DNA of 64,000 nucleotides from Ferrimonas aestuarii (lineage in GTDB: Bacteria > Pseudomonadota > Gammaproteobacteria > Enterobacterales > Shewanellaceae), in NCBI RefSeq assembly GCF_005116665.1, contig NZ_SWCJ01000003.1, positions 310,001-374,000 on the forward strand, given 5' to 3'. The position numbers and the translations under genes were made by a program. Positions 19,504-27,759 of the stretch are shown here, one piece after another. The notes beneath the pieces were generated by a model. That model did not search any database, was not told the DNA's origin, and was given only the letters and a program-made list of their open reading frames with translations. Each line of letters starts with the position of its first letter. The stretch's first letter is position 1.

Positions 19504-20310
19504 ATGACAAAAGAGACCTTTAGCCCCAGGGAATTGGGGATGATGCTGCTGTCGGTACTGTCGGTGATTGTGGTGTTGATGATCGCTTTCTATGACGATG
19601 GCCGGGAGCACATGCAGTTGCTGATGCACATTGACCTGATGATCTGCATTATCTTTATCAGCAACTTTTTCTACGGACTATGGCGCTCTGACAACCGCGC
19701 CCACTACTTCAAAGAACATTGGATCGATCTGGTGGCCTCCATCCCTGCCATCGAGCAACTTCGTTACGCCCGCATCTTTCAAGTGCTAAGAGTCATTCGA
19801 CTGGCAAGGATGACCCGCTCTTTTTGGGGCGAGTTCTTAAAGCACAAACGAGAAACCACCGTCACCAGCCTACTGGTGGGGTTAGTGACCGTGCTGACTT
19901 TCGCCTCGGTGCTGATTTTATTGGTGGAAGAAGGTGCCCCAGGTGCCAACATCACCACCGCCGATGAAGCCATTTGGTGGGCCATTGTGACTATCTCTAC
20001 CGTAGGCTACGGCGATTTCTACCCAGTCACCTCCATGGGGCGCATCATTGGCGCCATCGTCATCATCTCCGGGGTTAGCTTCTTCGGTATTGTTGCCGGT
20101 TACCTCGCTTCGGTGTTTGTGTCTCCCGAAGAGGAGGAAAAATTAAGCAGTCAGGAGTTGGAACTCAACAAACGCTCCGACGAACTGGAGCGCAAATTAG
20201 CCAACCTCGAGCAGCAGAATCAACAGATTCTGGCTGAACTTAAACGCCTGTCTGAGCGTTCATCACCAGCGCCAACAGAGTCAACTGGATCTGACCGTAA
20301 CTCGGTTTAG
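19504..20310 (+). CDS. Voltage-gated-type potassium channel
   Basis: A 268-residue six-helix ion channel. An S4-like basic helix (RYARIFQVLRVIRLARMTRSF, near residues 85-105) precedes the pore, and the K+ selectivity filter TVGYGD is at residues 166-171. A charged cytoplasmic coiled coil (EEEEKLSSQELELNKRSDELERKL) closes the protein and could mediate assembly. AAAAGG lies six bases before the ATG. Its last 71 bases overlap the 3' end of the convergent CYTH gene, an unusually long antisense overlap. Confidence 0.88.
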   Translation: MTKETFSPRELGMMLLSVLSVIVVLMIAFYDDGREHMQLLMHIDLMICIIFISNFFYGLWRSDNRAHYFKEHWIDLVASIPAIEQLRYARIFQVLRVIRLARMTRSFWGEFLKHKRETTVTSLLVGLVTVLTFASVLILLVEEGAPGANITTADEAIWWAIVTISTVGYGDFYPVTSMGRIIGAIVIISGVSFFGIVAGYLASVFVSPEEEEKLSSQELELNKRSDELERKLANLEQQNQQILAELKRLSERSSPAPTESTGSDRNSV

Positions 20311-21166
20311 CCAACAATTGGCTAAGCCTGTTTTGTGGGGATTTCGCGTCCATCAGTGCTTGCCCCATGGAGGCCAACCGTATCGCCTCTGTGGGGTGAG
20401 ATGACATCAGCAGCTGAGACAGGCCACTAAACTGGGTCACCAACGCATCTCGAGCCTGAATTTCAAACTCCTCAGCAGCACTGAGCAAAACCCCTTCATT
20501 GGTTTGCCAAGCCACCAGCCCTTGTTCCAGAGCCTCTGGGGGTAACGTCACCAACTGAGGCTCTGGCTGAAGCCCCGCCAATCGATATCCTCTAGCGGCT
20601 TTACTCGCTTGGCCCAAGCGCAAACAGTGGCGCTGACCAAGGGATTGGGCCAATTTGAGCGCCTGAACAATGTCGCCGCGAATCAGTTCCAGTTCCAGCT
20701 CATCAATGGCCACAGTGCGCCCCTTAGCTTTAATCAGGCCGCTGTCTAGGGCGACTTCAAGCTCAGTGCCATCGCCTAGAACCAGCTCAATGGCATGACG
20801 CTCAAAATCGGTGGCAAACTGCTCGGCCAGTTGCCGCTGCAGGCCATCAAGCTCATCGCCAAACAGCGCTGAAGGAAATGCGCTCAAATCAGGAAGCGGA
20901 CCGTGAACCTCCCGGTTGTATTCGGGTCTGGAATGAAGTCCGAGCTGTGATTGACCCGCGGTTTTCAGAGTCTGTTCCCGAAACTCCCCCTTCTGACGTA
21001 TCCTTAACCCCATCTGTTTGGCTCTGAGTGCCAAGTGAGGTGTGTCAAAATATTGATTGGTTAAAAATTGGGTGTGTTCCGCGCGAACCTTAGCCAAAGA
21101 CTTGAGGTCATCGGCCAGTGCCTTATGGTCCACATCGGTAAGAAGAAGCTTTAATTCGATTTCCAT
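20240..21166 (-). CDS. ygiF: CYTH-domain inorganic triphosphatase, short form of YgiF
   Basis: A 308-residue protein with the CYTH signature EIELK at residues 2-6, then QYFDTPHLALRAKQMGLRIRQKG and the acidic and basic strand pairs of the tunnel (ELEVALDSG, IDELELELIRGD). E. coli YgiF hydrolyses inorganic triphosphate and is about 430 residues with a C-terminal CHAD domain; here the part after the CYTH domain is only about 100 residues, so CHAD is short or degenerate. Synteny with glnE and ygiM supports orthology. It is divergent from the phosphate transport pair. Confidence 0.82.
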   Translation of the reverse strand: MEIELKLLLTDVDHKALADDLKSLAKVRAEHTQFLTNQYFDTPHLALRAKQMGLRIRQKGEFREQTLKTAGQSQLGLHSRPEYNREVHGPLPDLSAFPSALFGDELDGLQRQLAEQFATDFERHAIELVLGDGTELEVALDSGLIKAKGRTVAIDELELELIRGDIVQALKLAQSLGQRHCLRLGQASKAARGYRLAGLQPEPQLVTLPPEALEQGLVAWQTNEGVLLSAAEEFEIQARDALVTQFSGLSQLLMSSHPTEAIRLASMGQALMDAKSPQNRLSQLLAKPSYGQIQLTLLALVMNAQTGV

Positions 21167-21198
21167 AACCAGTTAAAATTATTGAAATATTCATGATG

Positions 21199-21218
21199 AA
21201 GTCAACAAAGTGTCACAT
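21199..21218 (+). promoter_or_regulatory. Candidate PhoB box upstream of the phosphate transporter pair
   Basis: AAGTCAACAAAGTGTCACAT carries two GTCA half-sites starting 11 bases apart with an AT-rich spacer, as in the Pho box consensus CTGTCAT-A-rich-CTGTCA. A third TGTCACATT follows at 21230. It lies in the divergent region before the DUF47/pit genes, about 190 bases from the start, so phosphate-dependent control is plausible. Confidence 0.5.
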
Positions 21219-21402
21219 TGTAATATAAGTGTCACATTACTAACTTAGGATTCGCCCGTCCCTGAAATATTAGTGGTTTGAACGGTTTTTGATGGCCAAA
21301 GAAACACTCGGGGGCGATTAAATGCTGTTGCTTATATTGGTGCATAGGGTAACATGCGCCGCGCCAATGCTAATGAGCTCATACCAGAAGGTTATTTTGG
21401 CT

Positions 21403-22083
21403 ATGCCAGTGAACTCAATTTTAGGTGTCTTTGCAAAGTCACCAATTAAGCCGCTTCAAGAGCACATGTTGAAAGTGCATGAAGCCTCCAAAAAACTGAT
21501 TCCGTTTATGGAAGCAGTTATCGATCAACAGTGGGAAGATGCCCGCGCACAACAGGCGAAAATCAGTCGTCTGGAGCGTGAAGCAGATGCCCTTAAGCGG
21601 GAGATCCGTCTGACCCTGCCTGGTGGTTTGTTTATGCCGGTTGAACGTACCGACATGCTCGAACTGCTGACTCAGCAGGATAAGATCGCCAACAAGGCCA
21701 AAGACATTGCCGGCCGTATTGTTGGACGTGAGATGGCAATGCCTGCGGAACTACAGGAAGATTTTAAAGCCTATCTACAACGCTGCGTTGACGCAGTATC
21801 TCAAGCCGCCAAGGCAATCGATGAACTGGATGACCTCCTAGAAACCGGCTTCCGTGGCCGCGAGGTAAATCTGGTTGAAGAGATGATTCAGCAACTGGAC
21901 CGCATTGAAGACGATACCGACCATATGCAGATCATTCTGCGCCGTCGTCTGTTCAGCATTGAGAAAGACCTCAATCCTGTTGATGTGATGTTCCTGTACA
22001 AAATTCTTGAGTGGGCCGGTGATTTGGCTGACCAGGCCGAGCGTGTTGGCTCGCGTCTGGAGTTGATGCTCGCTCGCGCGTAA
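21403..22083 (+). CDS. DUF47/PhoU-like Pit accessory protein (TIGR00153 family)
   Basis: A 226-residue, all-helical soluble protein: MPVNSILGVFAKSPIKPLQEHM at the start, LEREADALKREIRLTLPGGLFMPVERTDMLELL and LNPVDVMFLYKILEWAGDLADQAERVGSRL. This family is usually encoded directly before a Pit phosphate transporter and is thought to regulate it. I chose ATG 21403 because it gives the family's usual length and AGAAGG is upstream; the open frame extends to 21322 but those extra residues look unlike the family. The gap to pitA is 29 bases. Confidence 0.88.
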   Translation: MPVNSILGVFAKSPIKPLQEHMLKVHEASKKLIPFMEAVIDQQWEDARAQQAKISRLEREADALKREIRLTLPGGLFMPVERTDMLELLTQQDKIANKAKDIAGRIVGREMAMPAELQEDFKAYLQRCVDAVSQAAKAIDELDDLLETGFRGREVNLVEEMIQQLDRIEDDTDHMQIILRRRLFSIEKDLNPVDVMFLYKILEWAGDLADQAERVGSRLELMLARA

Positions 22084-22112
22084 GCGAAAAAAACAAAATT
22101 TAAGGTTTTACC

Positions 22113-23381
22113 ATGGTTGAAGTACTGGTGAATTACGGTCACTGGCTAATTCTAGTGGCAGCAGTATTTGGTTTTCTTATGGCTTATGGTATTGGTGCGA
22201 ACGACGTCGCCAATGCCATGGGAACCTCAGTAGGTTCAGGCGCCCTAACCATCAAACAAGCGATCATCATCGCGATGATCTTCGAGTTTGCGGGAGCCTA
22301 CTTGGCTGGGGGTGAGGTAACCTCCACCATTCGTAAAGGCATTATCGATTCCGCCTTCTTTGTCGACACACCAGAACTTCTGGTTTACGGCATGATCTCC
22401 GCCCTATTGGCCGCCGGCGTGTGGTTGGTTGTGGCATCGATCCTTGGCTGGCCCGTGTCTACCACTCACTCCATCATTGGTGCCATCATCGGCTTCGCCT
22501 CCGTTGGCGTTGGTGCTGACGCCGTTAACTGGGGCAAAGTGGCTGGCATCGTTGGCTCATGGGTGGTCACCCCTGCCATTGCTGGTTTTATCGCTTACCT
22601 GATCTTCCAAAGTGCTCAGAAGCTTATCTTTAACACCGACGACCCACTGAAAAGCGCTAAGCGCTGGGTGCCAATGTACATGGCGCTAGCTGGCTTAGTT
22701 ATCGCGTTGGTGACCATCAAGAAAGGCCTGAAGCACGTTGGTCTGCACTTCAGCAACGTTGAGTCTTGGATGCTGGCTATCTTGGTCGCTCTGATCGTTG
22801 CCGCAATCGGTAAGTACTTCATCACCCGTTTGAAGTTTGATCCTAGCGCCAATCGCGATACCCACTTCGCTAACGTTGAAAAAGTGTTCGCTATCCTGAT
22901 GGTGGTTACCGCCTGTGGCATGGCATTCGCACACGGTTCTAACGACGTAGCTAACGCCATTGGTCCTCTGGCTGCGGTAGTGTCTATCGTTGAAGCTCAA
23001 GGTGAGATTCTGTCTAAGTCTGCACTGGCTTGGTGGATCCTGCCTCTGGGTGGCGTGGGCATCGTAATCGGTCTGGCAACTCTGGGCAGCCGTGTTATTA
23101 CCACCATCGGTAAGAACATCACCCACCTGACCCCTAGCCGTGGCTTCGCTGCCGAGCTGGCTGCAGCCTCTACCGTGGTTATTGCCTCCGGTACTGGCCT
23201 GCCAATCTCCACCACGCAAACTCTGGTTGGCGCGGTATTGGGCGTGGGCATGGCTCGCGGCATTGCGGCACTAAACTTGGGCGTGGTTCGCAACATCGTA
23301 GTGTCCTGGGTAATCACCCTGCCTGCCGGTGCTGGCCTGTCCATCATAATTTTCTACCTGATCCGCTCCATTATGGCGTAG
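22113..23381 (+). CDS. pitA: Low-affinity inorganic phosphate transporter, PiT family
   Basis: A 422-residue membrane protein with about ten helices. The two PiT signatures are present as inverted-repeat halves: YGIGANDVANAMGTSVGSGA near residue 25 and FAHGSNDVANAIGPLAAV near residue 270, with WPVSTTHSIIGAIIGF and GLPISTTQTLVGAVLG as the paired second motifs. It imports phosphate or metal-phosphate with cations. The DUF47 protein upstream is its usual partner. A strong terminator follows. Confidence 0.95.
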   Translation: MVEVLVNYGHWLILVAAVFGFLMAYGIGANDVANAMGTSVGSGALTIKQAIIIAMIFEFAGAYLAGGEVTSTIRKGIIDSAFFVDTPELLVYGMISALLAAGVWLVVASILGWPVSTTHSIIGAIIGFASVGVGADAVNWGKVAGIVGSWVVTPAIAGFIAYLIFQSAQKLIFNTDDPLKSAKRWVPMYMALAGLVIALVTIKKGLKHVGLHFSNVESWMLAILVALIVAAIGKYFITRLKFDPSANRDTHFANVEKVFAILMVVTACGMAFAHGSNDVANAIGPLAAVVSIVEAQGEILSKSALAWWILPLGGVGIVIGLATLGSRVITTIGKNITHLTPSRGFAAELAAASTVVIASGTGLPISTTQTLVGAVLGVGMARGIAALNLGVVRNIVVSWVITLPAGAGLSIIIFYLIRSIMA

Positions 23382-23400
23382 AATCGGGAAGCAAATAATC

Positions 23401-23433
23401 ACCCGCGGTTCCAAACGGGACCGCGGGTTTTTT
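23401..23433 (+). terminator. Rho-independent terminator of pit operon
   Basis: A GC-rich stem (ACCCGCGGT with ACCGCGGGT, extended by TCC/GGGA) is followed by six T, 20 bases after the pitA stop. Confidence 0.93.
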
Positions 23434-23466
23434 ATTTGTTGCCAAAATCAGAAGAGACTCAATACT

Positions 23467-24096
23467 ATGCGCAAAATAATCGCCGCCGTAGTAGCCGCAT
23501 TGAGCGTACTGCTATCCGCGAACCTTTCGGCGGAAACCCGCTACAGCATCGCCGACGACATCTACATCTATCTTCATTCCGGTCCGGGTACGGAGTTTCG
23601 AATTCTGGGCTCCATCAGCGCCGGTTTGGAAGTAACTCCAACAGGCAACTCTCAAGGTGACTATGTCGAGATCACCGACACCAAAGAGCGCACCGGCTGG
23701 ATCAAACGCTCACAGTTGAGCGAGACCGAGAGTTTCCGAGTAGCCCTGCCACGCCTCAATCAAGAGGTATCTGAGCTAACCACCCAGCTTGATGACGCCA
23801 AGACCACCAACGACAGCCTGAATCTACAGGTTCAGCAGTTACAACAGGAGTTGGATGGCATCTACGATAAACACCAGCAAGAGATGGTTCAGCTTAAGCA
23901 ACAGTTGAAAACAACTCAGGCCGACAACGACCGTCTCATCACCGAAAACGGTGAGATGCAAAAGCAAGAGATGTGGCAGTGGCTTAAGCAGGGCGGCATC
24001 ATCGCTCTGGTCGGTGTCATTCTTGGCTTGATTGTGGCCTACCTGCCTCGGCCAACCCGCAAAGCCAAACACCACGGCGGTTGGGTGTCTCGCTAA
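23467..24096 (+). CDS. ygiM: SH3-domain membrane protein, YgiM family (TIGR04211)
   Basis: A 209-residue protein with a cleavable-looking leader (MRKIIAAVVAALSVLLSANLSA), a bacterial SH3 domain (YIYLHSGPGTEFRILGSISAG, WIKRSQL), a long coiled coil (about residues 95-165) and a C-terminal membrane helix (GGIIALVGVILGLIVAYLP). This is the layout of YgiM, encoded next to ygiF and glnE in E. coli. The SH3 domain faces the periplasm and probably binds peptidoglycan; the precise role is not established. A terminator follows. Confidence 0.88.
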   Translation: MRKIIAAVVAALSVLLSANLSAETRYSIADDIYIYLHSGPGTEFRILGSISAGLEVTPTGNSQGDYVEITDTKERTGWIKRSQLSETESFRVALPRLNQEVSELTTQLDDAKTTNDSLNLQVQQLQQELDGIYDKHQQEMVQLKQQLKTTQADNDRLITENGEMQKQEMWQWLKQGGIIALVGVILGLIVAYLPRPTRKAKHHGGWVSR

Positions 24097-24111
24097 TCCA
24101 GCCCCGAACAC

Positions 24112-24153
24112 CGAAAGTGGTCGCAGCCAAACTGGTTTTGCGGCCACTTTTCG
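24112..24153 (+). terminator. Terminator-like hairpin after ygiM
   Basis: CGAAAGTGGTCGCA and TGCGGCCACTTTTCG pair over about 12 bases with one G-T pair and a 13-base loop, followed by a short T run. Confidence 0.75.
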
Positions 24154-24426
24154 TTTTAGAACTGCGAGCAACTGCAGTTTAAAACCCTCAATCCCAAGTT
24201 ACATTTATTTAACACAAGCCTTTGTTTTTATAAATAAATGAAAGCAAATCAACATCAAAGCCAATCACAGCATGACGTTTGAATTTTCCTATCGAATATT
24301 CCATAACCAAAAGCTGTTTTAGCTCACATTTTGCAGGTATACTGTGGCCGCCGTCGGCGGGATTGTATACAAAAATAGCGCAATGCTGACAATCCGTGCC
24401 GCCCCATGGAATTAGAGGGACACGCG
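24154..24426. promoter_or_regulatory. Intergenic region upstream of putA
   Basis: About 270 bases without a gene. TATACT at 24339-24344 could be a -10 element, and a second GTATAC occurs at 24365, but no good -35 box is visible. GAGGGA at 24415-24420 is the ribosome site for putA. Confidence 0.4.
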
Positions 24427-27400
24427 ATGTTTAAAGCAAGCCAAGTACTGGCTAATGGAGTACCAACCGATCTCGCCAGCCTGAAACAGGCGATCAGCAT
24501 CAACCATGGTGTGGATGAGGCGAGCTACCTTGAAGAATTGATGCCGCTGGTTCCGCAAGAATCCGCCACCATCGACCGCATTACCCAAAGCGCCCATAAC
24601 CTAGTTACCGACGTGCGTAGCGTCGAAAAGAAAGGCCTTATGGTCGGCATTGACGCCTTCCTGCAGGAGTACAGCTTGGATACCCAAGAGGGGATCATCC
24701 TGATGTGCTTAGCGGAAGCCTTGCTGCGCATTCCTGATGCCGCCACCGCCGATGCGCTGATTGAAGATAAGCTCTCTGGCGCCGACTGGGGCAAACACCT
24801 GAAAGGCTCAGATTCAGTGTTGGTGAACGCCTCCACTTGGGGTCTGATGTTAACAGGTAAGGTGGTGAAGCTGGATCGCACCGTCGATGGCAACCCCAAC
24901 CACCTCCTGGCACGCTTAGTAAACCGTGTTGGCGAACCGATCATCCGTAAAGCCATGTACGCCGCCATGAAGATCATGGGCAAGCAGTTCGTCCTCGGAC
25001 GCAACATGGATGAAGCCCTGAAAAACTCCGAAGCCAATCGAGGCGTTGGTTACACCCACTCCTACGATATGCTAGGCGAAGGTGCACTGACTCAAGCAGA
25101 CGCCGAGCGCCACTATCAAGAGTACCGCGAAGCCATTGAAGCGCTGGGCAAGCAACGCTACCCAGATAATGGCGCTCCCCTGCCGAGCATCTCGGTAAAA
25201 CTGTCTGCCATTCATCCTAAGTACGACGCCGCTAATGCCGAGCGAGTGCTGGACGAGCTGTACGGCACCATGGTTAAGCTGATTACCCTCGGCCGTTCAC
25301 TGAACGTAGGCATCACTCTGGATGCTGAGGAAGCCGATCGCCTTGAGTTGTACATGGACCTGTACGAGAAGCTCTATCGCAGCGATGCCGCCAAGGGCTG
25401 GGGCAACTTCGGCGTGGTGGTACAGGCCTATGCCAAAACCGCTTTGCCGGTTCTGTGCTGGTACAACTCGCTGGCGAAAGAACAGGGTGACCTTATTCCT
25501 ATCCGCTTGGTTAAAGGCGCTTATTGGGACTCTGAGATCAAGCACTGCCAACAGCTAGGCACCAACAACTACCCGGTGTATACCCGCAAGGCCTCCACCG
25601 ATGTGTCCTATCTGGCCTGTGCCCGCTACCTGCTGTCCAAACTGTGCCAGGGCAATATCTACCCTCAGTTTGCTAGCCACAATGCCCATACCGTTGCTTG
25701 CATTCTGGACATGGCCGACGGTGCTGAGTTTGAGTTCCAGCGCCTCCACGGCATGGGGCAAGAGCTGTACGATCCAGTGATCCGCAAGCACCACCCACGG
25801 GTGCGCATCTACGCACCAGTCGGAGCCCATGAAGACTTGCTGCCCTACCTGGTGCGTCGCCTACTGGAAAATGGCGCCAACACCTCGTTCGTGCACAAAC
25901 TGGTGGATCCCAACACCCCAATCGACACGCTGATCAGCCACCCGCTGAACACACTGAGCGCCTGTGACACGCTGCATAACAATAAGATCGTGCTGCCTGA
26001 AGCCATCTTCGGGAGCGAACGACCCAATTCAAAAGGACTGAATATGAACATTGCCGCCGAATCCCGTCCGTTCTTCGCCGAACTCGACAGCTTCAAAGAG
26101 ACCCAGTGGCAAGCTGCGCCTCTGGTTGATGGCAGCCCAATCCTGTGTGGCGATGAGATGCCAGTGATGAGCCCGCAAAAACTAGACAGCCAAGTGGGTA
26201 AAGTGCACTTTGCCGACGCGGCCACCATCGAGAAAGCCTTAGTCAGTGCCAATGCCGCCTTTGATGGCTGGAATCGCACCGACGTAGAGGTTCGAGCTCA
26301 GGCGATTGAAAAACTGGCAGATCTGATGGAAACCCATCGCGCCGAGCTGATTGCCCTGTGTACTCGTGAAGCGGGCAAAACCCTGCAAGATGGCATCGAT
26401 GAAGTGCGTGAAGCGGTGGATTTCTGCCGTTACTACGCCGTTCGTGCCCGCAAGATGCAAGGTGAACCAACGACGTTGCCCGGTCCAACCGGTGAGCTTA
26501 ACGAGCTGTTTGTTATCGGCCGTGGCACCTTCCTATGTGTTAGCCCATGGAACTTCCCACTGGCCATCTTCCTAGGCCAAGTTGTGGCCGCGCTGGTCAC
26601 CGGCAACACCGTAATTGCCAAACCGGCTGAGCAAACCAGTCTGGTGGCCTACCGCGCCACTCAACTGGCTCACGAAGCGGGCGTACCAACTTCCGTATTG
26701 CAGCTGCTTCCAGGTACTGGCGCTCTGGTTGGTGGCACCTTGACCGCCGATGACCGCATCGCTGGCGTCTGCTTTACCGGCTCTACCGGCACCGCCAAAG
26801 TGATCAACCGCTCCTTGGCTGGGCGTGACGGCGCCATTGTGCCACTGATTGCCGAAACCGGTGGTCAAAACGCCATGATCGTTGACTCCACCTCTCTGCC
26901 TGAGCAAGTGGTAACCGACGTAGTGCAATCCGCCTTCGCCAGCGCTGGACAGCGCTGCTCGGCCCTGCGAGTACTGTATATTCAGGATGAAATCGCCGAT
27001 AAGGTGATCACCCTGCTTAAAGGTGCCATGGACGAACTGCACGTGGGTAACCCGGCACTGCACAAAACCGACCTGGGGCCGGTGATTGATAAGACGGCTC
27101 AAGAAAACCTCAACGCCCACATCCAGCGCATCAGCAAAGAAGGAAAGCTTATCCATCAAGCGGCGCTGTCTGATGAGTGCGGCAATGGCAACTTTGTCCA
27201 ACCCACGGCCATCGAGATTCAGCACATTGACCAGTTGGAAAAAGAGCACTTCGGCCCAATTCTGCACGTGATTCGCTTTAAAGCGGCCAACTTGGAGCAG
27301 GTGGTTAACGAGATCAACTCCACCGGCTTTGGCCTCACCTTAGGCATTCATAGCCGCAATGAAGGCCACGCCGAAAAGATTGCCGACAAGGTCAACGTGG

Positions 27401-27597
27401 GCAACGCCTACATCAACCGTAACCAGATTGGTGCGGTAGTTGGCGTACAGCCATTCGGTGGCCAAGGCCTATCTGGTACCGGTCCAAAAGCCGGTGGCCC
27501 TCACTACCTGACCCGCTTCGTGACAGAGAAGACCCGCACCAACAACGTCACTGCCATCGGGGGGAACGCCACCCTGCTGTCCCTAGGCGACGGTTAA
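24427..27597 (+). CDS. putA: Bifunctional proline dehydrogenase / L-glutamate-gamma-semialdehyde dehydrogenase
   Basis: A 1056-residue PutA that oxidises proline to glutamate using FAD and NAD+. The N-terminal half is the proline dehydrogenase barrel (SVKLSAIHPKYDAANAERV, IRLVKGAYWDSEIKH). The C-terminal half is an aldehyde dehydrogenase with SPWNFPLAIFLGQVVAALV, IAETGGQNAMIVDST (catalytic Glu side) and SAGQRCSALRV with catalytic Cys844. It is shorter than the about 1320 residues of E. coli PutA: there is no N-terminal ribbon-helix-helix DNA-binding domain and no long C-terminal extension, so it should not repress its own gene. Start ATG 24427 has GAGGGA six bases upstream; an in-frame ATG at 24406 is less likely. 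Confidence 0.96.
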   Translation: MFKASQVLANGVPTDLASLKQAISINHGVDEASYLEELMPLVPQESATIDRITQSAHNLVTDVRSVEKKGLMVGIDAFLQEYSLDTQEGIILMCLAEALLRIPDAATADALIEDKLSGADWGKHLKGSDSVLVNASTWGLMLTGKVVKLDRTVDGNPNHLLARLVNRVGEPIIRKAMYAAMKIMGKQFVLGRNMDEALKNSEANRGVGYTHSYDMLGEGALTQADAERHYQEYREAIEALGKQRYPDNGAPLPSISVKLSAIHPKYDAANAERVLDELYGTMVKLITLGRSLNVGITLDAEEADRLELYMDLYEKLYRSDAAKGWGNFGVVVQAYAKTALPVLCWYNSLAKEQGDLIPIRLVKGAYWDSEIKHCQQLGTNNYPVYTRKASTDVSYLACARYLLSKLCQGNIYPQFASHNAHTVACILDMADGAEFEFQRLHGMGQELYDPVIRKHHPRVRIYAPVGAHEDLLPYLVRRLLENGANTSFVHKLVDPNTPIDTLISHPLNTLSACDTLHNNKIVLPEAIFGSERPNSKGLNMNIAAESRPFFAELDSFKETQWQAAPLVDGSPILCGDEMPVMSPQKLDSQVGKVHFADAATIEKALVSANAAFDGWNRTDVEVRAQAIEKLADLMETHRAELIALCTREAGKTLQDGIDEVREAVDFCRYYAVRARKMQGEPTTLPGPTGELNELFVIGRGTFLCVSPWNFPLAIFLGQVVAALVTGNTVIAKPAEQTSLVAYRATQLAHEAGVPTSVLQLLPGTGALVGGTLTADDRIAGVCFTGSTGTAKVINRSLAGRDGAIVPLIAETGGQNAMIVDSTSLPEQVVTDVVQSAFASAGQRCSALRVLYIQDEIADKVITLLKGAMDELHVGNPALHKTDLGPVIDKTAQENLNAHIQRISKEGKLIHQAALSDECGNGNFVQPTAIEIQHIDQLEKEHFGPILHVIRFKAANLEQVVNEINSTGFGLTLGIHSRNEGHAEKIADKVNVGNAYINRNQIGAVVGVQPFGGQGLSGTGPKAGGPHYLTRFVTEKTRTNNVTAIGGNATLLSLGDG

Positions 27598-27624
27598 TCT
27601 CAAAAGTTCGCTTTTAAGCAGGAT

Positions 27625-27653
27625 GAAGCCCAGACTTAGGTCTGGGCTTTTTT
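27625..27653 (+). terminator. Rho-independent terminator of putA
   Basis: AGCCCAGAC and GTCTGGGCT pair around TTAG and are followed by six T. Confidence 0.93.
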
Positions 27654-27689
27654 CTTCCAATTCAGACACAAATCGAATATCGGAAATCA

Positions 27690-27743
27690 TTGCACAGTTC
27701 ATATCCGCCACTTACCATACCTAATGAGTAAATGGTTCTCATT
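27690..27743 (+). promoter_or_regulatory. Promoter with Fur box for the ferric iron ABC transporter
   Basis: TTGCAC (27690-27695) and TACCAT (27713-27718) are 17 bases apart and resemble a sigma-70 promoter. Just downstream, AATGGTTCTCATT (27731-27743) matches the Fur core AATGATAATCATT at 10 of 13 positions and sits inside the larger palindrome ATGAG...CTCAT. Iron repression of fbpABC is therefore likely. Confidence 0.55.
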
Positions 27744-27759
27744 GCGATAAGGAGCTCGC

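Noticed and set aside
22695..23219. 174-codon frame antisense to pitA
   Set aside because: PitA signatures on the plus strand are clear; the antisense product has no membrane or domain pattern.
26572..27267. 231-codon frame antisense to putA
   Set aside because: Shadow of a strongly biased real gene; no recognisable domain and no start signal.
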